63,245 nt of DNA from Alterinioella nitratireducens (GCF_013155465.1 NZ_JABJVX010000014.1:1-63245), one strand, 5' to 3'. Shown: positions 17,037 to 26,402, counted from the stretch's first letter. Notes: generated by a model from the letters alone, not told the origin. A program made the numbers and translations.

Positions 17037-17603
17037 TTAATTGGCGGGCAGCAGCACCGTGTCGATCACGTGAATGACGCCGTTGGACTGACGCACATCG
17101 GCGACCGTCACGGTGGCCACGCGGCCGTTTTCATCTTCCAGCGTGATCATGTCGCCATCCATCCGCGCCATCAGCGTGCAGCCGCCGACGGTTTCCACCG
17201 GGTAGGCGCCGCCATCATCCTCGATCATGCCCATGATCGCATCCGACATCGCGCTGTCGGCGACCACATGGCAGGTCAGGATGGTTTGCAGCTGCGCCTG
17301 GTTCTCTTCCATCATCACCATCTCGACAACGCCGTCGGGCAGCGCCGCGAAGGCTTCATCGGTGGGTGCGAAGACGGTGAACGGACCTTCGCCCTGCAGC
17401 GTCTCGACCAGGCCCGCGGCCTGCACGGCGGCCACAAGCGTGGTGTGGATGGGCGAGTTGCTGGCGTTCTCGATGATGTTCATGTCGGCCATCATCTCGG
17501 CCCCGCCCACCATCGGGTTGTCGGGGGAATGGGAAGCGGCGAAGGCGGAGCCAGCGCTCAGGATCAGGGCGGCGGCGGTGGTTTTCAGCAAGTTGGTAGT
17601 CAT
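17037..17603 (-). CDS. exported fasciclin (FAS1) domain protein A
   Basis: A 188-residue secreted protein with one FAS1 domain, a fold linked to adhesion and matrix contact. The signal peptide is LLKTTAAALILSAGSAFA. The domain shows the two conserved blocks H1 (FTVFAPTDEAFAALP) and H2 (VHVIDTVLLP-like NGVIHVIDTVLLP). It is a close copy of the gene at 17784. Both have the same ribosome site (GGAGAGATTT) and the same promoter-like boxes about 60 bases before the ATG, so they are likely expressed together but from separate promoters. Confidence 0.9.
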   Translation of the reverse strand: MTTNLLKTTAAALILSAGSAFAASHSPDNPMVGGAEMMADMNIIENASNSPIHTTLVAAVQAAGLVETLQGEGPFTVFAPTDEAFAALPDGVVEMVMMEENQAQLQTILTCHVVADSAMSDAIMGMIEDDGGAYPVETVGGCTLMARMDGDMITLEDENGRVATVTVADVRQSNGVIHVIDTVLLPAN

Positions 17604-17662
17604 GAAAAATCTCTCCTGCGGGGTTGGGAACGCACCCGTTTCGGGCGGTTCTTGTGAGGAAC

Positions 17663-17688
17663 CACGTAGCGGCTTTGCGGGGGTTTCA
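17663..17688 (-). promoter_or_regulatory. candidate ECF-sigma promoter of fasciclin gene A
   Basis: On the minus strand TGAAAC is followed after 13 bases by CTACGTG (GAAAC-N16-CGTG), 60 bases before the ATG. The same pair of boxes stands at the same distance before fasciclin gene B, while the sequence between and around differs. The form resembles ECF-type promoters (GGAAC-N16/17-CGTT in alphaproteobacteria). The neighbouring ECF sigma factor is the natural candidate. Confidence 0.55.
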
Positions 17689-17783
17689 ACGCGGATGACA
17701 TTGATGTGAAACCGCTCGGCAAGACGGCGCTCGTGTTTGGCTTGCCCGGCGCGGGTTTGCGCCGGGAAAGGGGGATGCGGGTC

Positions 17784-18353
17784 TTAGCCTTCCGCGGGCA
17801 GCAGGACGCGGTCGATCACGTGGATCACGCCGTTGGACTGATCGACATCGGCGATGGTCACTGTGGCCACGCGGCCGCGCGGATCCTCGATCACGATATT
17901 GCCGTTCTCCATGCGGCCCGTCATGGTGCAGCCGCCCACGGTGCGGATCGGGTAGGCCCCGCCGGCATTGGAGATCATGCCGGCAATGGCGTCCGACATC
18001 GCGTCGGCGGCCACCACATGGCAGGTCAGGACCAGTTGCAGCTGCGACAGGTTTTCCTCCTGCAGAAGGGCGTTGACCAGCCCATCGGGCAGTTCGTCAA
18101 ACGCGTCGTTGGTGGGCGCGAAGACGGTGAAGGGGCCGGGGCCGGACAGCGTATCGACCAGGCCCGCGGCCTGCACGGCGGCGACCAGCGTGGTGTGATC
18201 GGCGGAATTCACCGCGTTCTCGACGATGTTGCGGTTGGCGAACATCTCGGCCCCGCCGACCATCGGGTTGCCCATGGATTGGGCGCTGGCGGCACTGGCG
18301 CCGACGCTCAGGATCAGCGCGGCGGTGGTGGTTTTCAGCATTTTCGTAATCAT
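17784..18353 (-). CDS. exported fasciclin (FAS1) domain protein B
   Basis: A 189-residue paralogue of fasciclin A with the same plan: signal peptide LKTTTAALILSVGASAASA, then one FAS1 domain with FTVFAPTNDAFDELP and NGVIHVIDRVLLP. It is the first fasciclin gene after the sigma/anti-sigma pair, 130 bases from the anti-sigma stop. Tandem duplication is clear from the shared order of blocks and the identical leader elements. The likely role is in the envelope or at the surface; no direct target is visible. Confidence 0.9.
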   Translation of the reverse strand: MITKMLKTTTAALILSVGASAASAQSMGNPMVGGAEMFANRNIVENAVNSADHTTLVAAVQAAGLVDTLSGPGPFTVFAPTNDAFDELPDGLVNALLQEENLSQLQLVLTCHVVAADAMSDAIAGMISNAGGAYPIRTVGGCTMTGRMENGNIVIEDPRGRVATVTIADVDQSNGVIHVIDRVLLPAEG

Positions 18354-18411
18354 GACAAATCTCTCCTGTTCTCATTTTCCGGACCCGTTCGATCGGGCCC
18401 ATGAGAGCAAT

Positions 18412-18438
18412 CACGTAGATTGGCCGGAAAGAGTTTCA
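18412..18438 (-). promoter_or_regulatory. candidate ECF-sigma promoter of fasciclin gene B
   Basis: TGAAAC and CTACGTG are separated by 14 bases (GAAAC-N17-CGTG), with the -10-like box 59 bases before the ATG. This matches the promoter of fasciclin A in both boxes and position. It would be recognised by the ECF sigma factor encoded just upstream. Confidence 0.55.
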
Positions 18439-18483
18439 GGTCGATTGCCCCGGTCTCACGCAATCGTAATCGGGGCGTGATCG

Positions 18484-19191
18484 TCAGACTTCGCTGACGG
18501 CCCCCACGGCCAGAACATCGCCGGTCGGCGCCCCCGTCGGAGAGCCGCCGCGCGGTTCATCCGAGATCGCCAGGACACCGTCTGAAAGGGCCGTCTCAAG
18601 TTCGGGCGCAAGCGCCAGCCGTTCGCGGCCCTGGTCGCGGTTCAGAACGCCGAGCGAGATCGGCGCCTCCTCTCCCGCGATCAGCCAAAGTTCGAGGTCA
18701 CGGCCCGGCCGCGCGTCGCCTTCCTGCCGCTCGAGATAGAGTTCACCGCGCGCCGCGTCATATTGCGCGATCACCACAAGCGAGCCGTCCTCGGCCGCGA
18801 TCTGTGCCGAATAGGCCGCGTTTTCAGGCGGATAGGCCGGACGCGGTGGCAGGTCGACCACGACCCAGAGCAGCAATGCCGCCAGCAGGAACACCGCCCC
18901 GTAGAGCCGCGCGAGGCCAAAGCGCTCGATCCAGCCGGGGCGCGCCGCAGGCGCCGGGAACAGGCGTCCCAGAAGCGCCTTTTCGACGCGAGCGGGCGGC
19001 GTGACCTCCTCGACCTCGGACATGGCGATCTCGGCGAAGCGGGACTGCCAGGCGGCAAGCTCTGCCCGCAGATCGGCATCCGACGCCAGCCGGGCCTCGA
19101 ACGCGCTGCGTTCGGAGCCGGACAGCAGGCCGAGGGCGTATTCCGCCGCCTCGGCGCTGTCTTCTGGCGATATGTCGGGCCGGTCGCTCAT
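18484..19191 (-). CDS. anti-sigma factor, RskA type
   Basis: A 235-residue membrane anti-sigma factor. The N-terminal 70 residues (AAEYALGLLSGSERSAFEARL) form the zinc-less sigma-binding domain of the RskA/anti-sigma-K group. One membrane helix follows at about 88-108 (LYGAVFLLAALLLWVVVDLP). The rest is the extracytoplasmic RskA domain with DLELWLIAGEEAPISLGVL. It should hold the sigma factor at the membrane until released by proteolysis. The ATG at 19191 overlaps the sigma stop (ATGA), so the pair is co-translated; an ATG 12 bases earlier is less fitting. Confidence 0.88.
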   Translation of the reverse strand: MSDRPDISPEDSAEAAEYALGLLSGSERSAFEARLASDADLRAELAAWQSRFAEIAMSEVEEVTPPARVEKALLGRLFPAPAARPGWIERFGLARLYGAVFLLAALLLWVVVDLPPRPAYPPENAAYSAQIAAEDGSLVVIAQYDAARGELYLERQEGDARPGRDLELWLIAGEEAPISLGVLNRDQGRERLALAPELETALSDGVLAISDEPRGGSPTGAPTGDVLAVGAVSEV

Positions 19192-19733
19192 GCGGTCAGG
19201 CACTCCTTCAGTTTCATCAGGCTGCGGCGCAGCCAGGTTCGCATCGTGTTGATCGGCACGTCGAAACGGCGCGCCAGATCGGCATATGTTTCCCCCTCCA
19301 GGTAGGCCCCGCGCACGGCGGCGGCGCGGTCCTGCTCCAACTCGTCCAGACAGCCCGCGATGCGCGCCGCCTCGCCACTGGCCACGGCTTGCGCCTCGGG
19401 GCCCGGAGTGGGATCGGACAGGGCCAGATCCTCGACATCGACCCCACCCGATTCACGCGGGCGCTTGCGCAGTCGGTCGATGGCGCTGTTGCGCGCCACG
19501 GTGATCAGCCAGGTCATCGGGCTGTGGCCGGTCACGCGGTAACGGTCGGCGCGATGCCAGATCTTGACGAAGACCTCCTGCAGCGCGTCCTCCGCCTCGG
19601 CCCTGTCCTTCAACACACGCAGGCAGACGCCGAATAGTTTCGCCGATGTCGCCGCGTAAAGCGCCTGGAAGGCGGCCCGGTCTTTCAGGGCGGTGCGGGC
19701 GATCAACCCTTCGATGGCGCTGGCGTCGGTCAT
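19188..19733 (-). CDS. ECF RNA polymerase sigma factor (SigK-like)
   Basis: A 181-residue group IV sigma factor. Region 2 (residues about 22-90) holds [19 protein letters not shown] and the [18 protein letters not shown] helix for -10 recognition. Region 4 (about 120-175) holds [20 protein letters not shown] and [15 protein letters not shown] for the -35. It is coupled to an RskA-type anti-sigma and followed by two fasciclin genes, the same set that SigK/RskA controls in mycobacteria. The ATG with GAGGG upstream was chosen. No copy of the fasciclin promoter was found before this gene, so autoregulation is not evident. Confidence 0.92.
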   Translation of the reverse strand: MTDASAIEGLIARTALKDRAAFQALYAATSAKLFGVCLRVLKDRAEAEDALQEVFVKIWHRADRYRVTGHSPMTWLITVARNSAIDRLRKRPRESGGVDVEDLALSDPTPGPEAQAVASGEAARIAGCLDELEQDRAAAVRGAYLEGETYADLARRFDVPINTMRTWLRRSLMKLKECLTA

Positions 19734-19875
19734 GACCCTCATTTGTAAGGCGGATTGCGGCGAAGGCCAGCCATTTCTTGCGCCCGCCCCCCTCTTGCAG
19801 CGCGGGGCAATATCAGGCAACAGGGGAAGCTGCAGATCACCCCGCCGCGACACGCCCGCAGAAGTTGAGGATAGC

Positions 19876-20847
19876 ATGGACCAGACCCTGAAACCGACCG
19901 AAGATATCTCGGTCCGCGAGATGTTCGGCATCGACACCGAGATGAAGGTCAAGGGCTTTGCCGAGGCGCAGGAGCGTGTGCCGGATATCGACAGCACCTA
20001 CAAATTCGACCCCGACACCACGCTGGCGATCCTCGCGGGCTTCTCCGCCAATCGCCGGGTGATGATCCAGGGCTATCACGGTACCGGCAAATCGACCCAT
20101 ATCGAACAGGTCGCAGCACGTCTGAACTGGCCGACGGTGCGGGTGAACCTGGACAGCCACATTTCCCGGATCGACCTGATCGGCAAGGACGCGATCAAGC
20201 TGCGCGACGGCAAGCAGGTGACCGAGTTTCACGAGGGCATCCTGCCCTGGGCGCTGCGCAACCCCGTTGCCATCGTCTTCGACGAATACGACGCGGGCCG
20301 CGCCGATGTGATGTTCGTGATCCAGCGGGTTCTGGAACATGACGGCAAGCTGACGCTGATGGACCAGAACGAGATCATCACGCCGAACCCGTGTTTCCGC
20401 CTCTTCGCCACGGCAAACACCGTGGGCCTTGGCGACACGACCGGGCTTTATCACGGGGTGCAGCAGATCAACCAGGCGCAGATGGACCGCTGGAGCCTTG
20501 TGGCGACGCTGAACTACCTCAGCCACGACGCGGAAACCGCCATCGTGCTGGCCAAGAACCCGCATTACAACACCGAGAAGGGCCGCCGTCAGATCAGCCA
20601 GATGGTGACCGTCGCCGACCTGACGCGCACCGCCTTCATGAATGGCGAGCTGTCGACGGTGATGAGCCCCCGGACCGTGATCAACTGGGCACAGAACGCC
20701 GAGATCTTCCGCAACCTGGGCTATGCCTTCCGTCTCAGCTTCCTCAACAAATGCGACGAGTTGGAGCGCCAGACCGTGGCCGAATTCTACCAGCGCTGCT
20801 TTGACGAGGAACTGCCCGAAAGTGCGGCCTCGATGAGCATGGGGTAA
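19876..20847 (+). CDS. cobS: cobaltochelatase subunit CobS (AAA+ ATPase)
   Basis: AAA+ subunit of the aerobic cobaltochelatase that inserts cobalt into hydrogenobyrinic acid a,c-diamide during cobalamin synthesis, working with CobT and the large subunit CobN. The 323-residue product has Walker [10 protein letters not shown] (66-74), Walker [11 protein letters not shown] near 132 and a sensor region [12 protein letters not shown]. The length fits the family (about 325). cobT follows about 1.6 kb downstream, after three unrelated small genes. A hairpin with a T-run after the stop suggests the transcript ends here. Confidence 0.95.
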   Translation: MDQTLKPTEDISVREMFGIDTEMKVKGFAEAQERVPDIDSTYKFDPDTTLAILAGFSANRRVMIQGYHGTGKSTHIEQVAARLNWPTVRVNLDSHISRIDLIGKDAIKLRDGKQVTEFHEGILPWALRNPVAIVFDEYDAGRADVMFVIQRVLEHDGKLTLMDQNEIITPNPCFRLFATANTVGLGDTTGLYHGVQQINQAQMDRWSLVATLNYLSHDAETAIVLAKNPHYNTEKGRRQISQMVTVADLTRTAFMNGELSTVMSPRTVINWAQNAEIFRNLGYAFRLSFLNKCDELERQTVAEFYQRCFDEELPESAASMSMG

Positions 20848-20872
20848 CTTCCCGCCTGGCACCGTGATCCGA

Positions 20873-20905
20873 ATGGGTCGGGGGTCTCCTCCGGCCCATT
20901 TTCGT
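20873..20905 (+). terminator. intrinsic terminator after cobS
   Basis: ATGGGTCGG (20873-20881) pairs with CCGGCCCAT (20891-20899) with one G-U pair and a 9-base loop, followed by TTTCGTT. It sits 26 bases after the cobS stop. Confidence 0.6.
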
Positions 20906-20965
20906 TAACCCTGCGCGCCCGTTGAGCATTCCCTTCCGGGCGCGGGTCGTGTTAACGATTTGTTC

Positions 20966-21385
20966 ATGATTTACCCCAGGCTCGCCTTTTTGTCCCTGCT
21001 CTTGCTGCTCTCCTGCAACGCCGTGCCCGAACCCGAGCCCACCTGTCGCGTTACCCGCGTGATCGACGGCGACACGGTCGACATGGCCTGTGGCGGCGGC
21101 GCCCCGTTTCGCGCCCGGCTGATCGGGTTCGACACGCCCGAGACATACGAGCCGCGCTGCACCGCCGAGGCCGATCTGGGCCGGCAGGCCACCGACCGTC
21201 TTCGGGGCATGGTCGCCACGGCGCGCGCCACGCAGGCCGATCTGGATGGCGAGGACCGCTACGGGCGGCGGCTGGTCCGGCTAGGCATCGACGGGCGGGA
21301 TGTGGGCGACGGGCTGATCGCCGAGGGCCTCGCGGTTCCCTATACCGGCGGGCGGCGGATCGACTGGTGCGACCGGCTGGGATGA
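20966..21385 (+). CDS. thermonuclease-family (SNase-like) lipoprotein
   Basis: A 139-residue exported nuclease-fold protein. The N-terminus YPRLAFLSLLLLLSC ends in a lipobox-like cysteine. The SNase domain follows: VTRVIDGDTVDMACG, FRARLIGFDTPETYEPRC and EDRYGRRLVRLGIDGRDVGD, containing the conserved Asp/Arg/Glu-type residues of the active site. It would act on nucleic acid outside the cytoplasm. The longer open frame begins with TTG two codons earlier; ATG is preferred. It lies between cobS and cobT but is unrelated to cobalamin. Confidence 0.82.
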   Translation: MIYPRLAFLSLLLLLSCNAVPEPEPTCRVTRVIDGDTVDMACGGGAPFRARLIGFDTPETYEPRCTAEADLGRQATDRLRGMVATARATQADLDGEDRYGRRLVRLGIDGRDVGDGLIAEGLAVPYTGGRRIDWCDRLG

Positions 21386-21396
21386 GGCGGGCGCAA

Positions 21397-21416
21397 GTTC
21401 AGGCTTAATCCTGAAC
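21397..21416. other. 20-bp near-perfect palindrome between two exported-protein genes
   Basis: GTTCAGG-CTTAAT-CCTGAAC, starting 12 bases after the nuclease stop and ending 57 bases before the next ATG. The 7-bp arms are perfect and the centre is almost symmetric. It could be an operator for the downstream gene or a hairpin at the end of the upstream one; no T-run follows. Confidence 0.4.
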
Positions 21417-21472
21417 CCATTCCGGGGTAGTCTGGCGCTATTCTTCGAGCCCTTTCACCACAGGATATTTCC

Positions 21473-22141
21473 ATGCACCGCACCTTTCTTGCCCTGTCCT
21501 TCGCCCTCGCCTCGCCGCTTGCCGCGCAGGACTTGACCGCGCCCGAGGCCGACCTGCTGCCGCGCGTCATCGACAGTCTGTGCATCGACCTGGTCGAGGC
21601 GCATAACGGCTGCGAACAGGTCACCCTCATCGCCAATTCGCAGGAACCCGACACCGCCGACCTGATCATCCTGACCGACCGCCGCACCGATCCCGGTGGC
21701 GAACCGCTCGCCGTCATTCGCCAGATCGCCTTCAACGGTGCGATGTGGGGCATGTCGCCCACGCTGGAGGCGGGCGAGGATGGCACGCTGCTGCTCAACT
21801 CGGAACAGACCGGCATCGGGCGGCACCCGTGGCTGCAAACCCTCAGGATCGCCTATCTGGACGAGGACACAGGTTTCGCCGGCTTCGCGATCATCGGCTA
21901 TCACTACACCACCTATGACCGGATGTCGGCGGCGGGCTTTACCTGCGATTTCGACATGGGCAGCGGGCAAGTCCGGATGGAAACCTCGATCATGAACCCC
22001 GAGACCGAGCAGACGGAGACCACCGAGGAGGAATATGACCTCGCGCCCGCCCGAATGCCGCTGCATCTGTGGCAGGCATTTCAGGAGTCGCCGGGCCCGT
22101 GCGGTGACGGGCTGTCACGGTTCTTCGAGACGCAATTCTAA
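21473..22141 (+). CDS. exported hypothetical protein
   Basis: A 222-residue protein with a signal peptide (MHRTFLALSFALASPLAAQ). The mature part is acidic and shows no recognised motif. Noted segments are DSLCIDLVEAHNGCEQVTLI, ADLIILTDRRTDPGG and a C-terminal CGDGLSRFFETQF. Four cysteines suggest two periplasmic disulphides. The next small exported protein starts 13 bases after the stop, so the two form an operon. Confidence 0.6.
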   Translation: MHRTFLALSFALASPLAAQDLTAPEADLLPRVIDSLCIDLVEAHNGCEQVTLIANSQEPDTADLIILTDRRTDPGGEPLAVIRQIAFNGAMWGMSPTLEAGEDGTLLLNSEQTGIGRHPWLQTLRIAYLDEDTGFAGFAIIGYHYTTYDRMSAAGFTCDFDMGSGQVRMETSIMNPETEQTETTEEEYDLAPARMPLHLWQAFQESPGPCGDGLSRFFETQF

Positions 22142-22154
22142 GGGGATCCCCGTC

Positions 22155-22424
22155 ATGAAAATGCTGTTTCTGATCGTCGCCCTCAGCGTCTTCCCGCAAG
22201 CCTGCCGCGCCGAGGATCCGCGCATCGCCGAGGCCGAAGCCATCGCCGAGGAGACCTGCGCCTGCGGGCATCTGGTCTGCGCATTCGAGGCCGGAGGCGA
22301 ATTCATCGAGTCTCGCGGACTGGAGCAGGAGGATTACGAAAACCTCTCGCAAGACGAGATCGACCGCTTCACCGCGGCCTATGACGCCGCCAGCCTCTGC
22401 ATCCGCCGCCAGATCCTGGAATAG
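22155..22424 (+). CDS. small cysteine-containing exported protein
   Basis: An 89-residue protein with a short signal peptide (MKMLFLIVALSVFPQACRA). The mature part is highly acidic, with a CACGHLVC cluster and one more cysteine near the C-terminus. The cluster could bind metal or form disulphides. The family was not recognised. GGGGAT-type ribosome site lies upstream, and it follows another exported hypothetical by 13 bases. Confidence 0.55.
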   Translation: MKMLFLIVALSVFPQACRAEDPRIAEAEAIAEETCACGHLVCAFEAGGEFIESRGLEQEDYENLSQDEIDRFTAAYDAASLCIRRQILE

Positions 22425-22472
22425 GGGCGAATCCGCTTTTCTTCACGGGGGCCGCGGCCTAGATTGAGGCCC

Positions 22473-24344
22473 ATGAAAAAGCCGACCGACAACCCTGCCG
22501 ACCCGTTCAAGAAGGCGCTCGCGGAAACCACCCGCGTAATGGCCGACGACCCCGAGCTTGGGGTTACCTATTCGGTCGATCCGCCGGGGCAAACGGGCGA
22601 TTCCGTGCGCCTGCCGCAGATCAGCCGCCGCATGACGCGCGAAGAGGTTCTGCTGGCGCGCGGCACGGCGGATGCCTATGCGCTGCGCCACCGCTATCAC
22701 GATGCAGGCACGGCGGCGCGCTATGCCGCGCAGGGCCAGATGGCGCGCGACCTGATGGACGCGATGGAAACCGCCCGCTGCGAGGCCGTGGGTGCGCGCG
22801 ACATGCCGGGCACGGCCAAGAATATCGACGCCAAGATCGGCAATGAGGCCCGCCGCAAGGGCTATGGCGAGATCTCCCAGGCCGCCGATGCGCCGCTCGC
22901 TACCGCCGCCGGTTACTTGATCCGCCACCTTGCCACGGGCCGCGACCTGCCGCCCGAGGCCGCCAACGTGATGGAGCTGTGGCGCGGCTTCATCGAGGAT
23001 CGCTGCGGCGACACGCTGGAAAACCTGGGCGACGTGCTGGCCGATCAGACCGCCTTTGCCAAGTTCAGCCGTCAACTGGTCGAGGATCTCGGCTATGGCG
23101 ACCAGTTGGGCGACGATCCCGACGATCTGGACCAGGAGGGCGAGGACGAGGCCGAACCCGATGACGACGATCCCGACAGCACCGGCGAGGCCGAGGAGGA
23201 TCAGGACGAGCAGGCCGATGCCAACCCCGAACAGTCCCAGGAAGAGCAACAGGATGCCAGCCAGGCCAGCGTCGAGATGGACGATGCGGGCGACATGGAA
23301 GAGGCCGAGGAAACCGAGTTGCCCGAAGGCGAATCCCCGCAGGAGCCGCCGCCCCCCGCGCCCCATTCCGAGGCGGATGAGAATTACCAGGTCTACACCA
23401 CCGAACATGACGAGGAGATCGCCGCCGAGGACCTGGCCGAGCCGCAGGAACTGGAACGGTTGCGCGCCTATCTCGATCAGCAGCTTGAACCGCTGAAAGG
23501 CGCGGTCAGCCGCTTGGCGAACAAGCTGCAGCGCCGCCTTCAGGCGCAACAGAACCGAAGCTGGTCCTTCGATCAGGAGGAAGGGATACTGGACGCCGGA
23601 CGCCTCGCGCGCGTCGTGGCGAACCCGACGACTCCGCTCTCCTTCAAGGTCGAACAGGATACCGAGTTCCGCGATACCGTGGTGACGCTGCTTCTGGACA
23701 ATTCCGGCTCGATGCGCGGGCGGCCGATCTCGATCGCCGCGATCTGCGCCGATGTTCTGGCCCGCACGCTGGAACGCTGCGGCGTCAAGGTCGAGGTCCT
23801 GGGCTTCACCACCCGCGCCTGGAAGGGCGGGCGGAGCCGCGAGGAATGGCTGGCCGGGGGCCGCGCGCAGCAGCCCGGACGCCTCAACGATCTGCGCCAC
23901 ATCATCTACAAGAAGGCAGACGCCCCGATGCGGCGCACCCGCGACAATCTGGGCCTGATGATGAAAGAGGGGCTCCTCAAGGAGAACATCGACGGTGAGG
24001 CGCTGGAATGGGCACATCGCCGGATGCTGGCGCGGCAAGAGCAGCGCAAGATCCTGATGGTGATCTCGGACGGCGCACCGGTCGACGATTCCACGCTCTC
24101 GGTCAATGCCTCGAATTTCCTGGAGAAACACCTGCGCGACGTGATCGCCATGGTCGAGAAACGCAAGGCGGTGGAACTGCTCGCCATCGGCATCGGCCAT
24201 GACGTGACGCGCTATTACGACCGCGCCGTGACGATCACGGATGTGGAACAACTGGCCGGTGCGATGACGGAACAGCTTGCCTCGCTCTTCGACAGCGACC
24301 CGCGCGCGCGGGCCCGCGTGATGGGGATCAAGCGCGCCTCATAG
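22473..24344 (+). CDS. cobT: cobaltochelatase subunit CobT
   Basis: Second AAA-associated subunit of the cobaltochelatase; it bridges CobS to CobN. The 623-residue product has the CobT plan: an N-terminal domain, a very acidic linker at roughly 210-310 ([20 protein letters not shown]), and a C-terminal von Willebrand A domain with the MIDAS motif [11 protein letters not shown] near 408 and [13 protein letters not shown]. The start ATG has GAGG just before it. CobN is not in the window. Confidence 0.95.
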   Translation: MKKPTDNPADPFKKALAETTRVMADDPELGVTYSVDPPGQTGDSVRLPQISRRMTREEVLLARGTADAYALRHRYHDAGTAARYAAQGQMARDLMDAMETARCEAVGARDMPGTAKNIDAKIGNEARRKGYGEISQAADAPLATAAGYLIRHLATGRDLPPEAANVMELWRGFIEDRCGDTLENLGDVLADQTAFAKFSRQLVEDLGYGDQLGDDPDDLDQEGEDEAEPDDDDPDSTGEAEEDQDEQADANPEQSQEEQQDASQASVEMDDAGDMEEAEETELPEGESPQEPPPPAPHSEADENYQVYTTEHDEEIAAEDLAEPQELERLRAYLDQQLEPLKGAVSRLANKLQRRLQAQQNRSWSFDQEEGILDAGRLARVVANPTTPLSFKVEQDTEFRDTVVTLLLDNSGSMRGRPISIAAICADVLARTLERCGVKVEVLGFTTRAWKGGRSREEWLAGGRAQQPGRLNDLRHIIYKKADAPMRRTRDNLGLMMKEGLLKENIDGEALEWAHRRMLARQEQRKILMVISDGAPVDDSTLSVNASNFLEKHLRDVIAMVEKRKAVELLAIGIGHDVTRYYDRAVTITDVEQLAGAMTEQLASLFDSDPRARARVMGIKRAS

Positions 24345-24397
24345 GGCGTGGGTGGCGGCTACACCTTGTCCTACGGAGCAACCTGAGTGTCCCGGGC

Positions 24398-24450
24398 GCA
24401 GCTCCCTCCTTCTTTGTTCCGAAAATATCCCCGCCGGAGGCTCCAACCGC
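24398..24450. repeat. dispersed intergenic repeat, copy 2
   Basis: CCTTCTTTGTTCCGAAAATA, then CCCCGCCGGAGG and CTCCAAC, in the same orientation as copy 1. The 264-base gap between cobT and the M24 peptidase gene (24345-24608) holds only this element and the leader of the peptidase; no gene was seen in it. Confidence 0.6.
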
Positions 24451-24608
24451 ATTTCCGGGCGATGGCGTTCGTGCATCCAGGTGCCGCCCGGTGCGATCAC
24501 GACTATTCCACCGCCCCGGGGCACGAAAACCCCCGCGGAGGGGCATTGCATCCCGCCCGCCTTCTGGTGTCTCTTGCGCGGGGCCGATCCAAGCAAGAGG
24601 TGCCGCCG

Positions 24609-26402
24609 ATGTTCCAGTCCTTCACCGAAGCCACATCCCCCGATCAGGGCCCGCCCCGGCTGGCCGCCCTGCGCCGCGTGCTGGCGCAAGACGGGCTGGA
24701 CGGTTTCCTTGTCCCGCGCGCCGACCGGCACCAGGGCGAATATGTGGCGGGGCGCGATGAGCGGCTGGCCTGGCTGACCGGCTTCACCGGCTCCGCGGGG
24801 TTCTGCGCGGTGCTGGCGGAAAAGGCGGCTATCTTCATCGACGGGCGCTACAAGGTGCAGGTGAAATCGCAGGTGGCAAGCGACTTTACCCCGGTGAACT
24901 GGCCCGAGACCAAGCTGGAGGATTGGCTGGTCGAGGCGCTGCCGAATGGCGGTGCCGTTGGCTTCGATCCGTGGCTGCACACCAGCGCCGAGATCGAGCG
25001 GATGGAAAAAGCGCTGAAGCCCGCGCAGATCACCCTGCGCCCGGTCTCCAACAAGATCGACGCGATCTGGGACGACCAGCCGCCCGCCCCCGAGGCCCCC
25101 GCCTATGCCTATCCGCCCGAGATCGCGGGCAAGACCTCGGGCGAGAAGCGCGAGGAGATTGCCGGGGCATTGCGCGATGCCGGGCAGAGTGCCGCCGTGC
25201 TGACCCTGCCCGACAGCATCGCCTGGCTCCTGAACATCCGCGGCGGCGACCTGCCGCATCTTCCCGTCACTCAGGCTTTCGCGATCCTGCATGCCGACGC
25301 CCGCGTCAGCCTGTTCTCGGACCCCGAGAAATTCGACGACCTCGGCCCCGATCCCTCCATCGACCTTGCGCATTGGGACGCGTTCACCCCCGCGCTTGAG
25401 GCGCTGACCGGACCCGTCCGCGTCGATCCCGCCACCGCGCCACATCAGGTCAAGCTGATCCTGGACGGCGCGGGCGTCGAGATCGCCAGGGGAGACGATC
25501 CCTGCATCCTGCCCAAGGCCCGCAAGACCGAGGCCGAGATTACGGCGACGAAAGCCGCCCATATCCGCGATGGTGTCGCCATGGCGCGGTTCCTGCACTG
25601 GCTGGACGACACCGCGCCGGGGGGCGGCCTGACCGAGATCGACTGCGCCCGGAAACTCGAAGCCTTCCGCGAGGAGACCGGCGCGCTGCGCGACATCTCT
25701 TTCGACACGATCTCGGCCGCCGGGGCCCATGCCGCCCTGCCGCATTACCGCGTCAGCGAGGCGTCGAACGCGACGCTTACCCCCGGCGAGGTCTATCTTG
25801 TCGATAGCGGCGGGCAGTATCTGGACGGCACCACCGACATTACGCGCACGATTGCCATCGGTGAGCCATCAGAGGAGGTCAAATCCGCCTTCACGCAAGT
25901 GTTGCGCGGCATGATCGCCATCCACCGGCTGCGCTTTCCCAAGGGGCTGGCGGGGCAACATCTGGATGCCTTCGCCCGCGCGCCGCTTTGGGCCGCGGGG
26001 CGCGATTTCGACCATGGCACCGGGCATGGCGTCGGCGTGTTCCTGTCGGTCCATGAAGGCCCGCAACGCCTGTCGCGCATCTCGAAAACCGTGCTGGAAC
26101 CCGGCATGATCCTGTCCAATGAGCCGGGCTATTACCGCGAAGGCGGCTTCGGCATCCGCATCGAGAACCTGATCGTCGTGCGCACGGCAGAGCCCGTGGA
26201 GGGCGGCGATGACCGACCCATGCTGAAATTCGAGACGATCACCTTCGCCCCCATCGACCGGCGGCTGATCGACGCCACCGCGCTCGACCCAGTTGAAAAG
26301 GACTGGATTGACGGGTATCACGCACAGGTTGCCGCAAAGATCGGGCCGCACCTACCGCCCGATACGGCAAACTGGCTGAAACACGCAACCGCTCCGTTGT
26401 GA
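24609..26402 (+). CDS. Xaa-Pro aminopeptidase (M24B metallopeptidase)
   Basis: A 597-residue peptidase that releases the N-terminal residue from peptides with proline in position two. It has the three-domain layout of eukaryote-type aminopeptidase P: two creatinase-like domains, then the pita-bread catalytic domain. The five metal ligands are visible: the two aspartates in LVDSGGQYLDGTTDIT, His in FDHGTGHGVGVF, Glu in SNEPGYY and Glu in LKFETITF. AAGAGG precedes the ATG. No signal peptide, so it is cytoplasmic. Probably transcribed alone. Confidence 0.92.
   Translation: MFQSFTEATSPDQGPPRLAALRRVLAQDGLDGFLVPRADRHQGEYVAGRDERLAWLTGFTGSAGFCAVLAEKAAIFIDGRYKVQVKSQVASDFTPVNWPETKLEDWLVEALPNGGAVGFDPWLHTSAEIERMEKALKPAQITLRPVSNKIDAIWDDQPPAPEAPAYAYPPEIAGKTSGEKREEIAGALRDAGQSAAVLTLPDSIAWLLNIRGGDLPHLPVTQAFAILHADARVSLFSDPEKFDDLGPDPSIDLAHWDAFTPALEALTGPVRVDPATAPHQVKLILDGAGVEIARGDDPCILPKARKTEAEITATKAAHIRDGVAMARFLHWLDDTAPGGGLTEIDCARKLEAFREETGALRDISFDTISAAGAHAALPHYRVSEASNATLTPGEVYLVDSGGQYLDGTTDITRTIAIGEPSEEVKSAFTQVLRGMIAIHRLRFPKGLAGQHLDAFARAPLWAAGRDFDHGTGHGVGVFLSVHEGPQRLSRISKTVLEPGMILSNEPGYYREGGFGIRIENLIVVRTAEPVEGGDDRPMLKFETITFAPIDRRLIDATALDPVEKDWIDGYHAQVAAKIGPHLPPDTANWLKHATAPL

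Noticed and set aside
18484-19733. The sigma/anti-sigma pair as RpoE-ChrR
   Set aside because: The anti-sigma lacks the zinc HxxxCxxC motif of ChrR and has a membrane helix and RskA-type outer domain instead.
24451-24608. A possible small gene between cobT and the M24 peptidase
   Set aside because: Open frames exist on both strands, but none has a ribosome site or recognisable product; the stretch is treated as leader.
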